From positions 1-24,000 of the forward strand of contig DASQSI010000371.1 in assembly GCA_035642415.1 (NCBI GenBank): a stretch of 24,000 nucleotides of DNA. Direction: 5' to 3'. The notes under the pieces are model-generated. The model was not told the origin of the DNA. It saw nothing but the letters and a program-made list of their open reading frames with translations, and ran no database searches. This document shows, one piece after another, positions 6,987 to 14,156 of the stretch. The stretch comes from Rubrobacter_F sp035642415 (GTDB lineage: Bacteria; Actinomycetota; Rubrobacteria; Rubrobacterales; Rubrobacteraceae). The position numbers and the translations under genes are program-made. Position 1 is the first letter of the stretch. Each line of letters begins with the position of its first letter.

Positions 6987-8921
6987 CTACAGTGCTTCAG
7001 GTATGGATCCACTCTCGACGACCGGGTAGTTTGGGACGGAGCGCCGGAGAAGACCAAGGACCTTCTCGTCGTCGCCTGCCCGAGCGAAAAAAGATATCTC
7101 CTCAGCGACTTCCAGAAGATCAGAGGAGGGTGGGTCCTTGGATAGGAGGCGGAAGACCATAGAATGAGCGGTCGCGGCGCGGCGCTCGGACTCCTCGGAG
7201 AGCATCTCGTGCAACTTCTCGCCGGGCCTGAGGCCAACGAACTTTATCTCTATGTCCTTGGCACCCATCACCTCGATCATCTTCGTTGCCAGGTCTACGA
7301 TTCTGACGGGACGACCCATCTCCAGAACGTAAGTTCCATACGAGTCGGCCATGGCGCCCGCCTGAAGGATCAAGGAGACGGCCTCGGGTATGGTCATGAA
7401 GTAGCGTGTCATCTCCGGATGGGTAACCGTTACCGGCCCCCCAGCCTCTATCTGTCTCCGGAAGGTAGGTACAACGCTCCCGCGGCTCCCAAGGACGTTT
7501 CCGAAGCGCACCGAGGCGTATAGCGTCTCAAGGTACTCGTCCGCCGCCGAGCGCACGGTCATCTCCGCCAGGCGCTTCGTCGCCCCCATGATGCTCGCCG
7601 GGTTGACAGCCTTATCGGTCGAGACATTGATGAACTTCTCTGCTCTGGACTCCCCGGCGGCCCGCGCCACGTTCAGGGTACCCCCAACGTTGTTGTATAC
7701 GGCCTCGGAGGCGTGCAACTCCATGAGCGGTACATGTTTGTAGGCGGCAGCGTGAAAGACCAGCTGGGGTTGAAGGCGGGTGAAAAGGACACGCACCTTC
7801 TCCATGTTCGTCACGTCCCCAACGATGAGCTCGGCACTCGTAGAGCCGTCGCGGGCGAGCTCTTCGTTGAGGTAGTGCAAGGCGCTCTCGTCGCGGTCGA
7901 GGAGGACCAGCTGAGCCGGGCCTAAGCGAGAGATCTGTCGAGAAAGCTCGCTACCTATGCTGCCCCCCGCGCCCGTAACGAGAACGCGCTTGCCATTCAC
8001 GAACTCCGCCAACGTGTCGAGGTCTATCTCCACAGGCTGTCTTCCCAAGAGGTCCTGGATCTGAAGCTCGCGTAGCTGCACAGTCGCCCGCCCCAAAAAT
8101 TCGGTCAGCTTCGGGACCACCTTGACTTCGGCCTCCGTCTTCACGCACTCGCGCCAAACGCGGTCTATCTCCTCCGAGGATGCTTCGGGGAGGGCGATCA
8201 GGATCTGATCTATCCCCTGCTCATCCACGAGCCGCTCGATATCTTCGATTCCGCCCAAGACGGGCATTTCCTCTATCTGCCCACCGCGCAGACGCCCATC
8301 TGTATCGTCCACGAAGCCCACAGGCTTCATCTCCGCATCTGGCGTTCGCCAGAGCTGCCGGGCAAGGGCGACCCCCGCCTCACCCGTCCCGACGATCAGT
8401 GCCCGCTCCCGCTCCCCAACCTCGCGTAGGGAGCGTTCGTAGAACACCCGCGGGTAGAGCCGCACGGCCACGAGCTGTATGTACGCGAGCGCCGAGCCGA
8501 CGAGGAGCACCGAGAGCGGCACGGGCCGCGCCCACAAGCGCTCCAGCCCCAGGTTGGCGATGAGCAGCACCCCCGTGGCAAGCGCCGTCGCGCTCGCCAC
8601 TCGCACCCCCTGGTACACCCCGGTGTAGCGCGAAACGTTCTTATACACGCCACTCTCCAAGAGGAACGCGACGAAAACCGGCGTCGAGAGCACCGCAAAC
8701 CACCAGAAGCTAGCCCAGTAGTTGGTTGGCACCTGGGCATCGAATCGGAAGAGCAAGGCTATGACGAGCGACTCCAGGACGATGAGCACGTCCACGAGCA
8801 TCGCCGCCATCCGCCGCACAACTGGCGACGAGAGGCCCACTGATCCCCTGAGCCTGCCTAGTACGCTTGCCGTAGCTCCTTCGCTTCTCAGGCGTCTCAT
8901 GCCGGGTATTCTAAAACGCAT
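6987..8921 (-). CDS. Membrane-bound nucleotide-sugar 4,6-dehydratase (WbpM/CapD/FlaA1-like)
   Basis: Enzymes of this kind convert UDP-GlcNAc to the 4-keto-6-deoxy sugar that leads to QuiNAc, FucNAc or bacillosamine. The 644-residue protein has about four amino-terminal membrane helices (from residue 40, MLVDVLIVLESLVIALLFRF, to about 155). Next comes a CoA-binding-like Rossmann domain (ERALIVGTGEAGVALARQL). The catalytic SDR domain shows KRVLVTGAGGSIGSELSRQI, FHAAAYKHVPLME, the STDKAVNPASIMGATKRLAE active-site stretch, SVRFGNVLGSRGSVVP and VGLRPGEKLHEML. Length and layout match full-size WbpM proteins. It is the last gene of the minus-strand polysaccharide locus, about 110 bases behind a methyltransferase gene. 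A decayed copy of its amino-terminus lies at 12.84-13.14 kb. ATG 8921 and an ATG seven codons later are both possible starts. Confidence 0.92.
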   Translation of the reverse strand: MRFRIPGMRRLRSEGATASVLGRLRGSVGLSSPVVRRMAAMLVDVLIVLESLVIALLFRFDAQVPTNYWASFWWFAVLSTPVFVAFLLESGVYKNVSRYTGVYQGVRVASATALATGVLLIANLGLERLWARPVPLSVLLVGSALAYIQLVAVRLYPRVFYERSLREVGERERALIVGTGEAGVALARQLWRTPDAEMKPVGFVDDTDGRLRGGQIEEMPVLGGIEDIERLVDEQGIDQILIALPEASSEEIDRVWRECVKTEAEVKVVPKLTEFLGRATVQLRELQIQDLLGRQPVEIDLDTLAEFVNGKRVLVTGAGGSIGSELSRQISRLGPAQLVLLDRDESALHYLNEELARDGSTSAELIVGDVTNMEKVRVLFTRLQPQLVFHAAAYKHVPLMELHASEAVYNNVGGTLNVARAAGESRAEKFINVSTDKAVNPASIMGATKRLAEMTVRSAADEYLETLYASVRFGNVLGSRGSVVPTFRRQIEAGGPVTVTHPEMTRYFMTIPEAVSLILQAGAMADSYGTYVLEMGRPVRIVDLATKMIEVMGAKDIEIKFVGLRPGEKLHEMLSEESERRAATAHSMVFRLLSKDPPSSDLLEVAEEISFFARAGDDEKVLGLLRRSVPNYPVVESGSIPEAL

Positions 8922-9031
8922 CGCGTATCGAAACTATCGGTGTTTGTTCTCGCTCGCAATGCGAGGCGGAACACCATAAACAAGCAACACACCAACAATA
9001 GCTCGTCGCCCACGTCGAGGAGCCTTGGAAG

Positions 9032-9712
9032 TCACGCGCTCGTCGTGCACCTGCCGACCAACACGAAACTTCCTCCGGAGGAGGGAATGCGAATGATCTC
9101 TTTATCCCGCAGCCCCGCCTCTGTGGCGATGCGTTCCACGTCGCCTTTGCTGTACAGATAGATGTCGCCCTTGCCGGCCAGCTTGTACCGCAGGCGGCGA
9201 GCCGGTTCTCGCAGCAGCGAATGACCGGGGAAAGAAACGATCACCCTGCCAGTCGTGAGCTCAACCATCTTCCGCAAGAAGGTTACCTGATCGGGGACAT
9301 AGTCAAAGACCCCCATGGCGATACTGATATCGAACGTGTCGTTAAGGTCGAGCTCGAGAAAATCGGCCTCGATGAACGTGCACCTGTCGGCGACCTGGTG
9401 CTGCTCCGCCTCCTTGGCGGCGAGTTTGAGCATGTTGTTGGAGAAATCTACGCCAACAACACGGCTCGCGCCACGCCGCGCGAAGTCGGCCGAGTACACA
9501 CCGGAGCCACACCCAACGTCGAGGATCTTCTTGCCCGTCACGTCCCCGGCCTGTTCGAAAGTGATGGTGTAGCGTTCGAAAACGGCCTTCCGGAGCCTCG
9601 TATTGACCCATCGCCAGAAGGGCGAGCGCTCCAAGCGGTAGATGGCATCGAAGCTTTGCGCATCGCGTTCGAAGCGTTGGCGAACCGTACTCAGGTGGTT
9701 TTTATCCTCCAT
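9032..9712 (-). CDS. Class I SAM-dependent methyltransferase
   Basis: The 226-residue protein has a classical Rossmann methyltransferase core. Motif I is KKILDVGCGSGVYSADFA (from about residue 61), the acidic end of strand 2 is VVGVDFSNNML, a post-II motif is FIEADFLELDL, and motif IV is FDISIAMGVFDYVPD. The later GRVIVSFPG strand follows the family order. The likely job is methylating a sugar or lipid-linked precursor of the surface glycan, inferred only from position. Its ATG lies inside the end of the deacetylase gene, with an 11-base overlap, so the two are translationally coupled. The acceptor is not predictable from the sequence. Confidence 0.85.
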   Translation of the reverse strand: MEDKNHLSTVRQRFERDAQSFDAIYRLERSPFWRWVNTRLRKAVFERYTITFEQAGDVTGKKILDVGCGSGVYSADFARRGASRVVGVDFSNNMLKLAAKEAEQHQVADRCTFIEADFLELDLNDTFDISIAMGVFDYVPDQVTFLRKMVELTTGRVIVSFPGHSLLREPARRLRYKLAGKGDIYLYSKGDVERIATEAGLRDKEIIRIPSSGGSFVLVGRCTTSA

Positions 9713-10592
9713 CGTCTATGCTCCCTTCTCTCGTTGCACGATAAATGTCGCCTAAAGGCACGAATTTGAACTGTGCTAGTAGTAGTTTTAAGCGTTGACC
9801 AATAAGATCTGTACGGAAATTGTGCAAAAGTATACGCGAAAGCGTAAATTTCAGGTTGCTCGCTCGGAGGCTGTTCCGCCACGCCAGCCACGACGGATTG
9901 AGCCAGCCAGGATGGAATTCGTAGGGGTGGAAGTAGAGCACCGCCGTGCGTTTGCTGGCATCAATATCGTTCAACGCGCGCCGGAGAAGACCGCTTGGCA
10001 GCAGGCGAAAATAGCTACCGCCGGCGACAGGGAGACGGAACCGACCAACATCCCAAGTAGCCAAGGGATACTCATAAAGCGTGCCGCTCGGTGTTGCAAT
10101 AGCAAAAGGGTAGCGGGGCGCTTCCGGAATACCATAGCGAGCACCTTGCACGGGAAACACGCTCGAGTCATAGCGGAATCCTAGCTCGGCCAAGATTTCA
10201 AAACACCAGTGCTGCAGGTGACCAACCGAAAACTCCGGAGCGCGGAACCCGAGTATGGGTTGGCTAGCAAGGTCCTGAAGCTGGGCAAGCGACCGCTCCA
10301 TGTCTGCCCTAAAGGCTGCCGGCTCCATGCGAAAGATCAGTTCGTGGCTATAGGTATGGCTACCAATCTCATGACCGCGCCGCACCACTTCCCGCACAAG
10401 CTCAGGATACGTATCGGCAACGTTGCCAAGCACAAAAAACGTCGCGCGAGTGCCCGCATCATCCAACATGTCGAGCAAACGATGGGTCGTAGCGACTACG
10501 GTCGGTGTCGGCCGAATTACCTCCCCAGTGAGCCGCCGATGAAACAACTGGTGCCAATCTTCCAGATCGATGGTCAACGCGTGAACGGTCAT
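9702..10592 (-). CDS. Polysaccharide deacetylase (NodB/CE4 family, exosortase-locus type)
   Basis: CE4 enzymes remove N- or O-acetyl groups from polysaccharides using a metal ion. The 296-residue protein starts with HALTIDLEDWHQLF, holding the acidic metal/catalytic motif. It continues with TRATFFVLGNVADTYPELV, then GHEIGSHTYSHELIF (the HxxxH metal site) and GFRAPEFSV. A carboxy-terminal part with YEYPLATWDVGRFRLPVAGG and LYFHPYEFHPGW matches the DUF3473-containing deacetylases often found in exosortase (XrtA) exopolysaccharide loci. No exosortase or PEP-CTERM gene is seen here. There is no signal peptide, so a cytoplasmic or membrane-surface action is implied. The ATG overlaps the stop of an 84-codon upstream frame by four bases (ATGA). 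The downstream methyltransferase overlaps by 11 bases. Confidence 0.88.
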   Translation of the reverse strand: MTVHALTIDLEDWHQLFHRRLTGEVIRPTPTVVATTHRLLDMLDDAGTRATFFVLGNVADTYPELVREVVRRGHEIGSHTYSHELIFRMEPAAFRADMERSLAQLQDLASQPILGFRAPEFSVGHLQHWCFEILAELGFRYDSSVFPVQGARYGIPEAPRYPFAIATPSGTLYEYPLATWDVGRFRLPVAGGSYFRLLPSGLLRRALNDIDASKRTAVLYFHPYEFHPGWLNPSWLAWRNSLRASNLKFTLSRILLHNFRTDLIGQRLKLLLAQFKFVPLGDIYRATREGSIDDGG

Positions 10593-10955
10593 TGGCAGCT
10601 ACCCGCCGATGACGCTATCGCATGGCCGCAGCCGGCTAACAGATTCCATCGCTCAGGAGCAGGTTTAGGGGCACCGCTGCTAGTGCTTCCTGCTCGCACC
10701 ACGGAGACGATATATCCCTTGGCTGTATCCGTGGCTGTGTGGTGGCACCCACCAATACCATCAATACCGTTCACGACGGCACGTACCTCCATCGTCGCAA
10801 CGTCTATAGAATCAAGGGGAAACCTTTCACGGTCTCTCATTTGGGGAGCGCTCCCTTACTCTCCTATAAACCGTACGCGCTCGTAAAGCTGGGATTCTAT
10901 TGGCATATTACGTGTTTGGCAATGCTCCCTAAGTTTGTTGTTTCAACCACGAGGA

Positions 10956-10985
10956 GTTTTGCGGTGTGACATATCACCGCAAAAC
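10956..10985. repeat. Perfect 11-bp inverted repeat with 8-base loop
   Basis: GTTTTGCGGTG at 10956-10966 pairs exactly with CACCGCAAAAC at 10975-10985 around the loop TGACATAT. Neither side has a T-run beyond the arm, so it is a poor intrinsic terminator. An operator, a processing site or the remains of an element end are all possible. Confidence 0.6.
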
Positions 10986-11329
10986 GGCGAGACTGATGTC
11001 GCGGCAAGCTCAGGATAACTTCTTTAGTGCCGGGCAGCGTTTGACCCGATCCGGACGGCGGCCTCTTGGTCGTGCTGGTGAGGGCCTGCAGGGTTTCGAT
11101 GGCTTAGCAGGCGTGCCTAGCACTAAACAGCAGCGACGAAACGACGCGCCGCATGCACATGGCCTCAGATGGCTAGGAACGTAGCCAGTGTTCCGACGTA
11201 AGACCCTATCGCGCGCAAGACGCAGCTAAGCGAATGCGGCGATCACTACCCCGTCCACGCCGACTGATTGCTCCGGGTGTCCGCACATTTACAGTGCATT
11301 TCAAAACCATCAGTGGATACCCCCATGCT

Positions 11330-11650
11330 GATGGATGCCTTGCTGCGCTGGCGTTCGGTTACCTCAACTCGTGGCCAGTCGCTCAAAGGTTCAAATACCA
11401 TTAGCATGGAAACCACGCCCCTGCGTTCGTAGCACGAATCGAAGCCGTCCACGCTTCTGGCTCTCATCTCGGTAACCGATGCCTAACCTCGCTCAAGAGC
11501 TAGCAGGGCCGCTCGGCGCGGCAGGCCATGAGCTCCAAAGGATTGCGGAGTTCCTCACAGACGTCCGCAAGACCTTCTCCATGCACCACACGAAGGCGGC
11601 GCTCTTGCGACCGGATAAGCACTTAGCTCCTTCACGTGGGGTTTGTGCGT
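11330..11650 (-). pseudogene. Eroded IS630-family transposase fragment
   Basis: Two pieces of minus-strand translation match the middle of IS630-family transposases. At about 11568-11645 I read KCLSGRKSAAFVWCMEKVL, corresponding to the region before the first catalytic Asp. At about 11333-11440, in another frame, I read SCYERRGVVSMLMVFEPLSD followed by WPRVEVTERQ, corresponding to the DYEYxRxG...FEPLxxWRxVEVTxRR stretch. The 127 bases between them are the right length for the missing part but are frameshifted and have stops. The amino-terminus and the carboxy-terminal DNLNTH/catalytic Glu region are gone. The family call is by motif recall. The fragment cannot encode an active enzyme. Confidence 0.7.
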
Positions 11651-11721
11651 CGAGGCGGGTGTAATAATAGGGTGCTAGTGCTATAGCAAACAAAAGGCTC
11701 ATATTACATAGGGGGTATAGG

Positions 11722-12564
11722 GTGAACAACTTGTACGCTAAAAGAAGGCTAGCACAAGGATACCCGAATTTAGACACCTTAGCCTTCGAACAATTTACGT
11801 CCACGTTGGAAAAGAACGAAAACGAAGGCTCTAACGCGGCCCTACCGTCTGAGACGTTGTTAAAGTTACTTGACCGATTGGTGGGCCTTAGTGAGCTCAA
11901 CAATATGCTAGTTGTGGGCTGTGGCCCGAGGCCGCTACGAATTAAGACCTTAATGGAAGAGAATTATGACGTAGTAGGTGTCGAGGCAGCCTCCTCATTT
12001 GTTCGTTCGGCTGAGAAGTACCTTGGTTCGTCGGGCAGGGTAGTGGAGGGGGCTGCCGAAGAGATACCCTTGCCAAGCAATTCGCAAGATGTAGTCATCT
12101 GCGAGAGTGTCCTCGAGCATGTGGACTCTCCTACGAAAAGCCTTGACGAGATTTTCCGTGTTCTAGGTCCTGGCGGAGTTGCCTTTATAGAGACAACCAA
12201 CAGGTACAGAATCTCGCTAAGAGGTGCTAACTCAGAGTACAATGTCAAGTATTACAACTGGTTGCCGGATACCGTAAAGGAGAGTTTCGTATTTCACCAT
12301 TTGCACTATGATCCGAGACTAGCCAACTACACTACGCGCCCTGCGGTACATTGGTATTCTTATGCAGACCTGTGCCGTTTGGGACGGCAAGCGGGTTTTG
12401 GTCATTTTTACTCCATTCTAGATTTGCTCGATGTTAGTGACCCACTTGTTGCAAAGAGCAGGACGCGAAGATTCTTACTGAAGAAACTGAAGTTCAACCC
12501 TTGGCTGCGTGCCCTAACTCTGACACAAAGGGGGAGCCCCATGTTTATGCTTAAGAGAAGGTAA
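11722..12564 (+). CDS. Class I SAM-dependent methyltransferase on the opposite strand
   Basis: The 280-residue protein carries MLVVGCGPRPLRIKTLMEE as motif I, followed by DVVGVEAASSFVRSAE, AAEEIPLPSNSQDVVICESV and LEHVDSPTKSLDEIFRVLGP. That series is typical of Methyltransf_11-type enzymes acting on small or lipid-linked substrates. The second half (VFHHLHYDPRLANYTTRPAV) is not one I recognise. It starts at GTG 11722 with GGGGG about six bases upstream. It is the only plus-strand gene in the polysaccharide locus, its base composition is visibly richer in A+T than its neighbours, and it is flanked on both sides by transposase and gene debris. This suggests separate acquisition. Its acceptor may be a sugar of the local glycan, but that rests on position alone. 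Confidence 0.82.
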   Translation: MNNLYAKRRLAQGYPNLDTLAFEQFTSTLEKNENEGSNAALPSETLLKLLDRLVGLSELNNMLVVGCGPRPLRIKTLMEENYDVVGVEAASSFVRSAEKYLGSSGRVVEGAAEEIPLPSNSQDVVICESVLEHVDSPTKSLDEIFRVLGPGGVAFIETTNRYRISLRGANSEYNVKYYNWLPDTVKESFVFHHLHYDPRLANYTTRPAVHWYSYADLCRLGRQAGFGHFYSILDLLDVSDPLVAKSRTRRFLLKKLKFNPWLRALTLTQRGSPMFMLKRR

Positions 12565-12695
12565 TCGGAAGGTGATCCAAGTTCTCTGAGAGTAGGTAAC
12601 TGAGCATCTAAAAGCCTACCGTGGCTCGCGAGACTCGCGGGTGTACGTGCCCAAGCGCTACGGACAGGCAATGCTCAAGCGTATTGCTAAGCTAT

Positions 12696-12759
12696 TTAGA
12701 GTACGTTTCAAAATTGTGAGCCTCCACTCCCAGCGAAGCAGTTTTGAAATGCGCTCTTA
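12696..12759. mobile_element. 58-bp inverted-repeat element with possible TTA target duplication
   Basis: GAGTACGTTTCAAAATTG at 12699-12716 and CAGTTTTGAAATGCGCTC at 12739-12756 are inverted repeats matching at 14 of 18 positions around a 22-base centre. TTA stands directly outside each end (12696-12698 and 12757-12759). GAG-ended repeats with a TNA duplication are what is known for the IS1031 group of the IS5 family, so this may be a gutted insertion sequence or MITE. A third similar end lies at 11292-11309, also preceded by TTA. The element identity is tentative. Confidence 0.35.
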
Positions 12760-12839
12760 GTATCGTCCAGTCGAGCGCCAGTTTTAAAAAGCAGAGGGGG
12801 GGCTGGAAATCGAAAACAACGGACGCATGCACGCCAAAC

Positions 12840-13142
12840 GAGGTCCACGCTTGGTTCGCTCGCGCCTATTCACCAAAGCCATAACACTTCGATATACGAC
12901 GAAGATAACCGCCAGGAAGATGGCAAACGGCTAGAAGCTAGCCCAGTAGTGCGAGTGGTACCTGACCCTCAAAACGGAAGATCAGGGCCGCCACGAGTGC
13001 CTCGAGTACTGTAAGAACGTCCACGAGCATGGCTACCGAATGCGTGGCGATGAGATCCTTTCGGCGTTTCGCAGCCTCCGGAAAGCGCCATTTGAAAGCC
13101 TCTGTGTCCAGACAACTTCGTGGCCAATGTTCTAAAAGGCAT
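12840..13142 (-). pseudogene. Relict amino-terminus of a WbpM/CapD-like dehydratase
   Basis: The minus strand from ATG 13142 starts like the intact dehydratase gene at 8921 (ATGCCTTTTAGAA against ATGCGTTTTAGAA). Further on it reads AMLVDVLTVLEALVAALIFR followed by FEGQVP, matching AMLVDVLIVLESLVIALLFR and FDAQVP of the intact protein. A frame change and a stop codon follow, with HYWASF then a stop, against NYWASFWWFAV in the intact copy. Another hydrophobic stretch (PFAIFLAVIFVVYRSV) continues to about 12860, after which similarity is lost. The soluble Rossmann domains are absent. The relict begins 13 bases after the wbpL-like stop codon, the place where wbpM sits in the P. aeruginosa cluster. 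It is a truncated, frameshifted copy. Confidence 0.8.
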
Positions 13143-13155
13143 GTGGCGTCATATC

Positions 13156-14154
13156 CTAAAGGTAATCGTGCTCCTTGGCGAGGTGAGGCAAAAACGCCAT
13201 AAACAGGCAGAGGGCTAGGATCAGAAGCGCCCCGCCCAAAAGCCGCAGCGGCGTGCCGCCAGCGGCGAGGATTACCGCCAGTCCTGAGAAGGCGGTGAGC
13301 GCGTAGTACACATTGCTTGCCTGGCGGTGCTTGGCAGGGTCAGGTGTGATCCTCTGATAGATGTGCTCTCGGTGGGCCTCGAAGATGTTCTTGCCCATCC
13401 GTGCCCTCCGGAGGAGGGTGAATGCTGTGTCGAACAGAAACGGGGTGAAGGTCGCCGCCGCAACAACGAAGGCCAAATACGGGCTGCCATCGATGGGTTG
13501 CGTGTACAGCGCGACCGCTCCGAGGAAGAACCCCACGAAGTGGCTGCCAGAGTCGCCAAGGAATATCCGAGCGGGGCTCACGTTCCACATCATGAACCCA
13601 GCTACAGCCGCTGCGAGAGCCGCGAGCCCCGCAACAGCCCCCCATAAGGCCGCTGTCCCGAGGAGCGTCGTAAGGAACAGGGCGTTCAAGATCGCCGTCC
13701 CTCCAGCTATGCCGTCTATCCCGTCCATGAAGTTGTAAGCGTTGACGACGGCAACGATCCAAACCACCGCGAAGAGGAGCACCGCGGGCAATAAAGGCCC
13801 GGCAGCCTCGAGGATCGGCGGTGGCAGCAGGAACAGCAAGACGAGGGCGGCTACCGCCTGCCCAGCGGCCTTCATCCAGAAACGGAGGCCCACGAGGTCA
13901 TCGAGGACCCCGACGAGGCCAGCGAGGGTGGCGATAACGAGTAGAGAGAGAGCTCCTTTTAAGAAAGGGGCTGCAGCCCAAACACCACCGACCACGGCGA
14001 GGCCGCCGAGCCTCGGGGTGGGGATCTCATGCGAGCTCCGAGGGTTCGGTACGTCGAGCAGGTTGCGCCCGATGGCGAACCGGACCACGAGAGGCACTAG
14101 GGCGAGCGTTACAACGAATGCTACCCCTACCGCACCCGCGACCGCCCCGGACAT
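13156..14154 (-). CDS. WbpL/WecA-type undecaprenyl-phosphate glycosyl-1-phosphate transferase
   Basis: Polyprenyl-phosphate phosphoglycosyl transferases start a repeat unit by moving a HexNAc-1-phosphate from UDP to undecaprenyl phosphate in the membrane. The 332-residue protein is nearly all membrane helices. It has the cytoplasmic-loop motifs of the MraY/WecA family: PRSSHEIPTPRLGGLA, GVLDDLVGL, NAYNFMDGIDGIAGG, ARIFLGDSGSHFVGF and, in the last loop, EAHREHIYQRI. The HREHIYQR form is typical of the WbpL/WbcO subgroup that prefers 6-deoxy-HexNAc donors, which fits the neighbouring 4,6-dehydratase and reductase. The gene starts two bases after the stop of the SDR gene, so the two belong to one operon. 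The relict dehydratase begins 13 bases downstream. Confidence 0.9.
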   Translation of the reverse strand: MSGAVAGAVGVAFVVTLALVPLVVRFAIGRNLLDVPNPRSSHEIPTPRLGGLAVVGGVWAAAPFLKGALSLLVIATLAGLVGVLDDLVGLRFWMKAAGQAVAALVLLFLLPPPILEAAGPLLPAVLLFAVVWIVAVVNAYNFMDGIDGIAGGTAILNALFLTTLLGTAALWGAVAGLAALAAAVAGFMMWNVSPARIFLGDSGSHFVGFFLGAVALYTQPIDGSPYLAFVVAAATFTPFLFDTAFTLLRRARMGKNIFEAHREHIYQRITPDPAKHRQASNVYYALTAFSGLAVILAAGGTPLRLLGGALLILALCLFMAFLPHLAKEHDYL

Positions 14155-14156
14155 GC

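Larger units (their letters stand above)
10593..11721. other. 1.1 kb without an intact gene; mobile-element debris
   Basis: No complete gene is supported between the deacetylase and the plus-strand methyltransferase. On the minus strand an open frame at 10589-10840 runs into the deacetylase start but resembles nothing I know. A perfect 11-bp hairpin lies at 10956-10985, an eroded IS630 transposase at 11330-11650, and a single insertion-sequence-like end at 11292-11309. The stretch 11000-11240 holds nothing I can recognise. The frames are broken by many stops, as expected of decayed DNA. Confidence 0.65.
12565..13155. other. 590-bp gap holding a relict gene and a short inverted-repeat element
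   Basis: No intact gene is present. From left to right I see a short plus-strand open stretch at about 12599-12760 (reading for example SRVYVPKRYGQAMLKRIAKL) that lacks a start and that I cannot identify. The 58-bp inverted-repeat element at 12699-12756 is embedded in its end. The decayed WbpM-like amino-terminus follows at about 12840-13142. Confidence 0.65.

Noticed and set aside
9702..10592. Membership of a complete exosortase (XrtA/PEP-CTERM) locus
   Set aside because: The deacetylase is of the type seen in such loci, but no exosortase, PEP-CTERM protein or PrsK/PrsR gene is present here.
10209..10886. 225-residue plus-strand open frame across the deacetylase start
   Set aside because: It is antisense to the well-supported deacetylase for most of its length and shows no family motif, so it is a shadow frame.
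11162..11190. Short inverted repeat TGGCTA/TAGCCA
   Set aside because: Six-base arms are expected by chance at this length and no neighbouring gene gives it a role.
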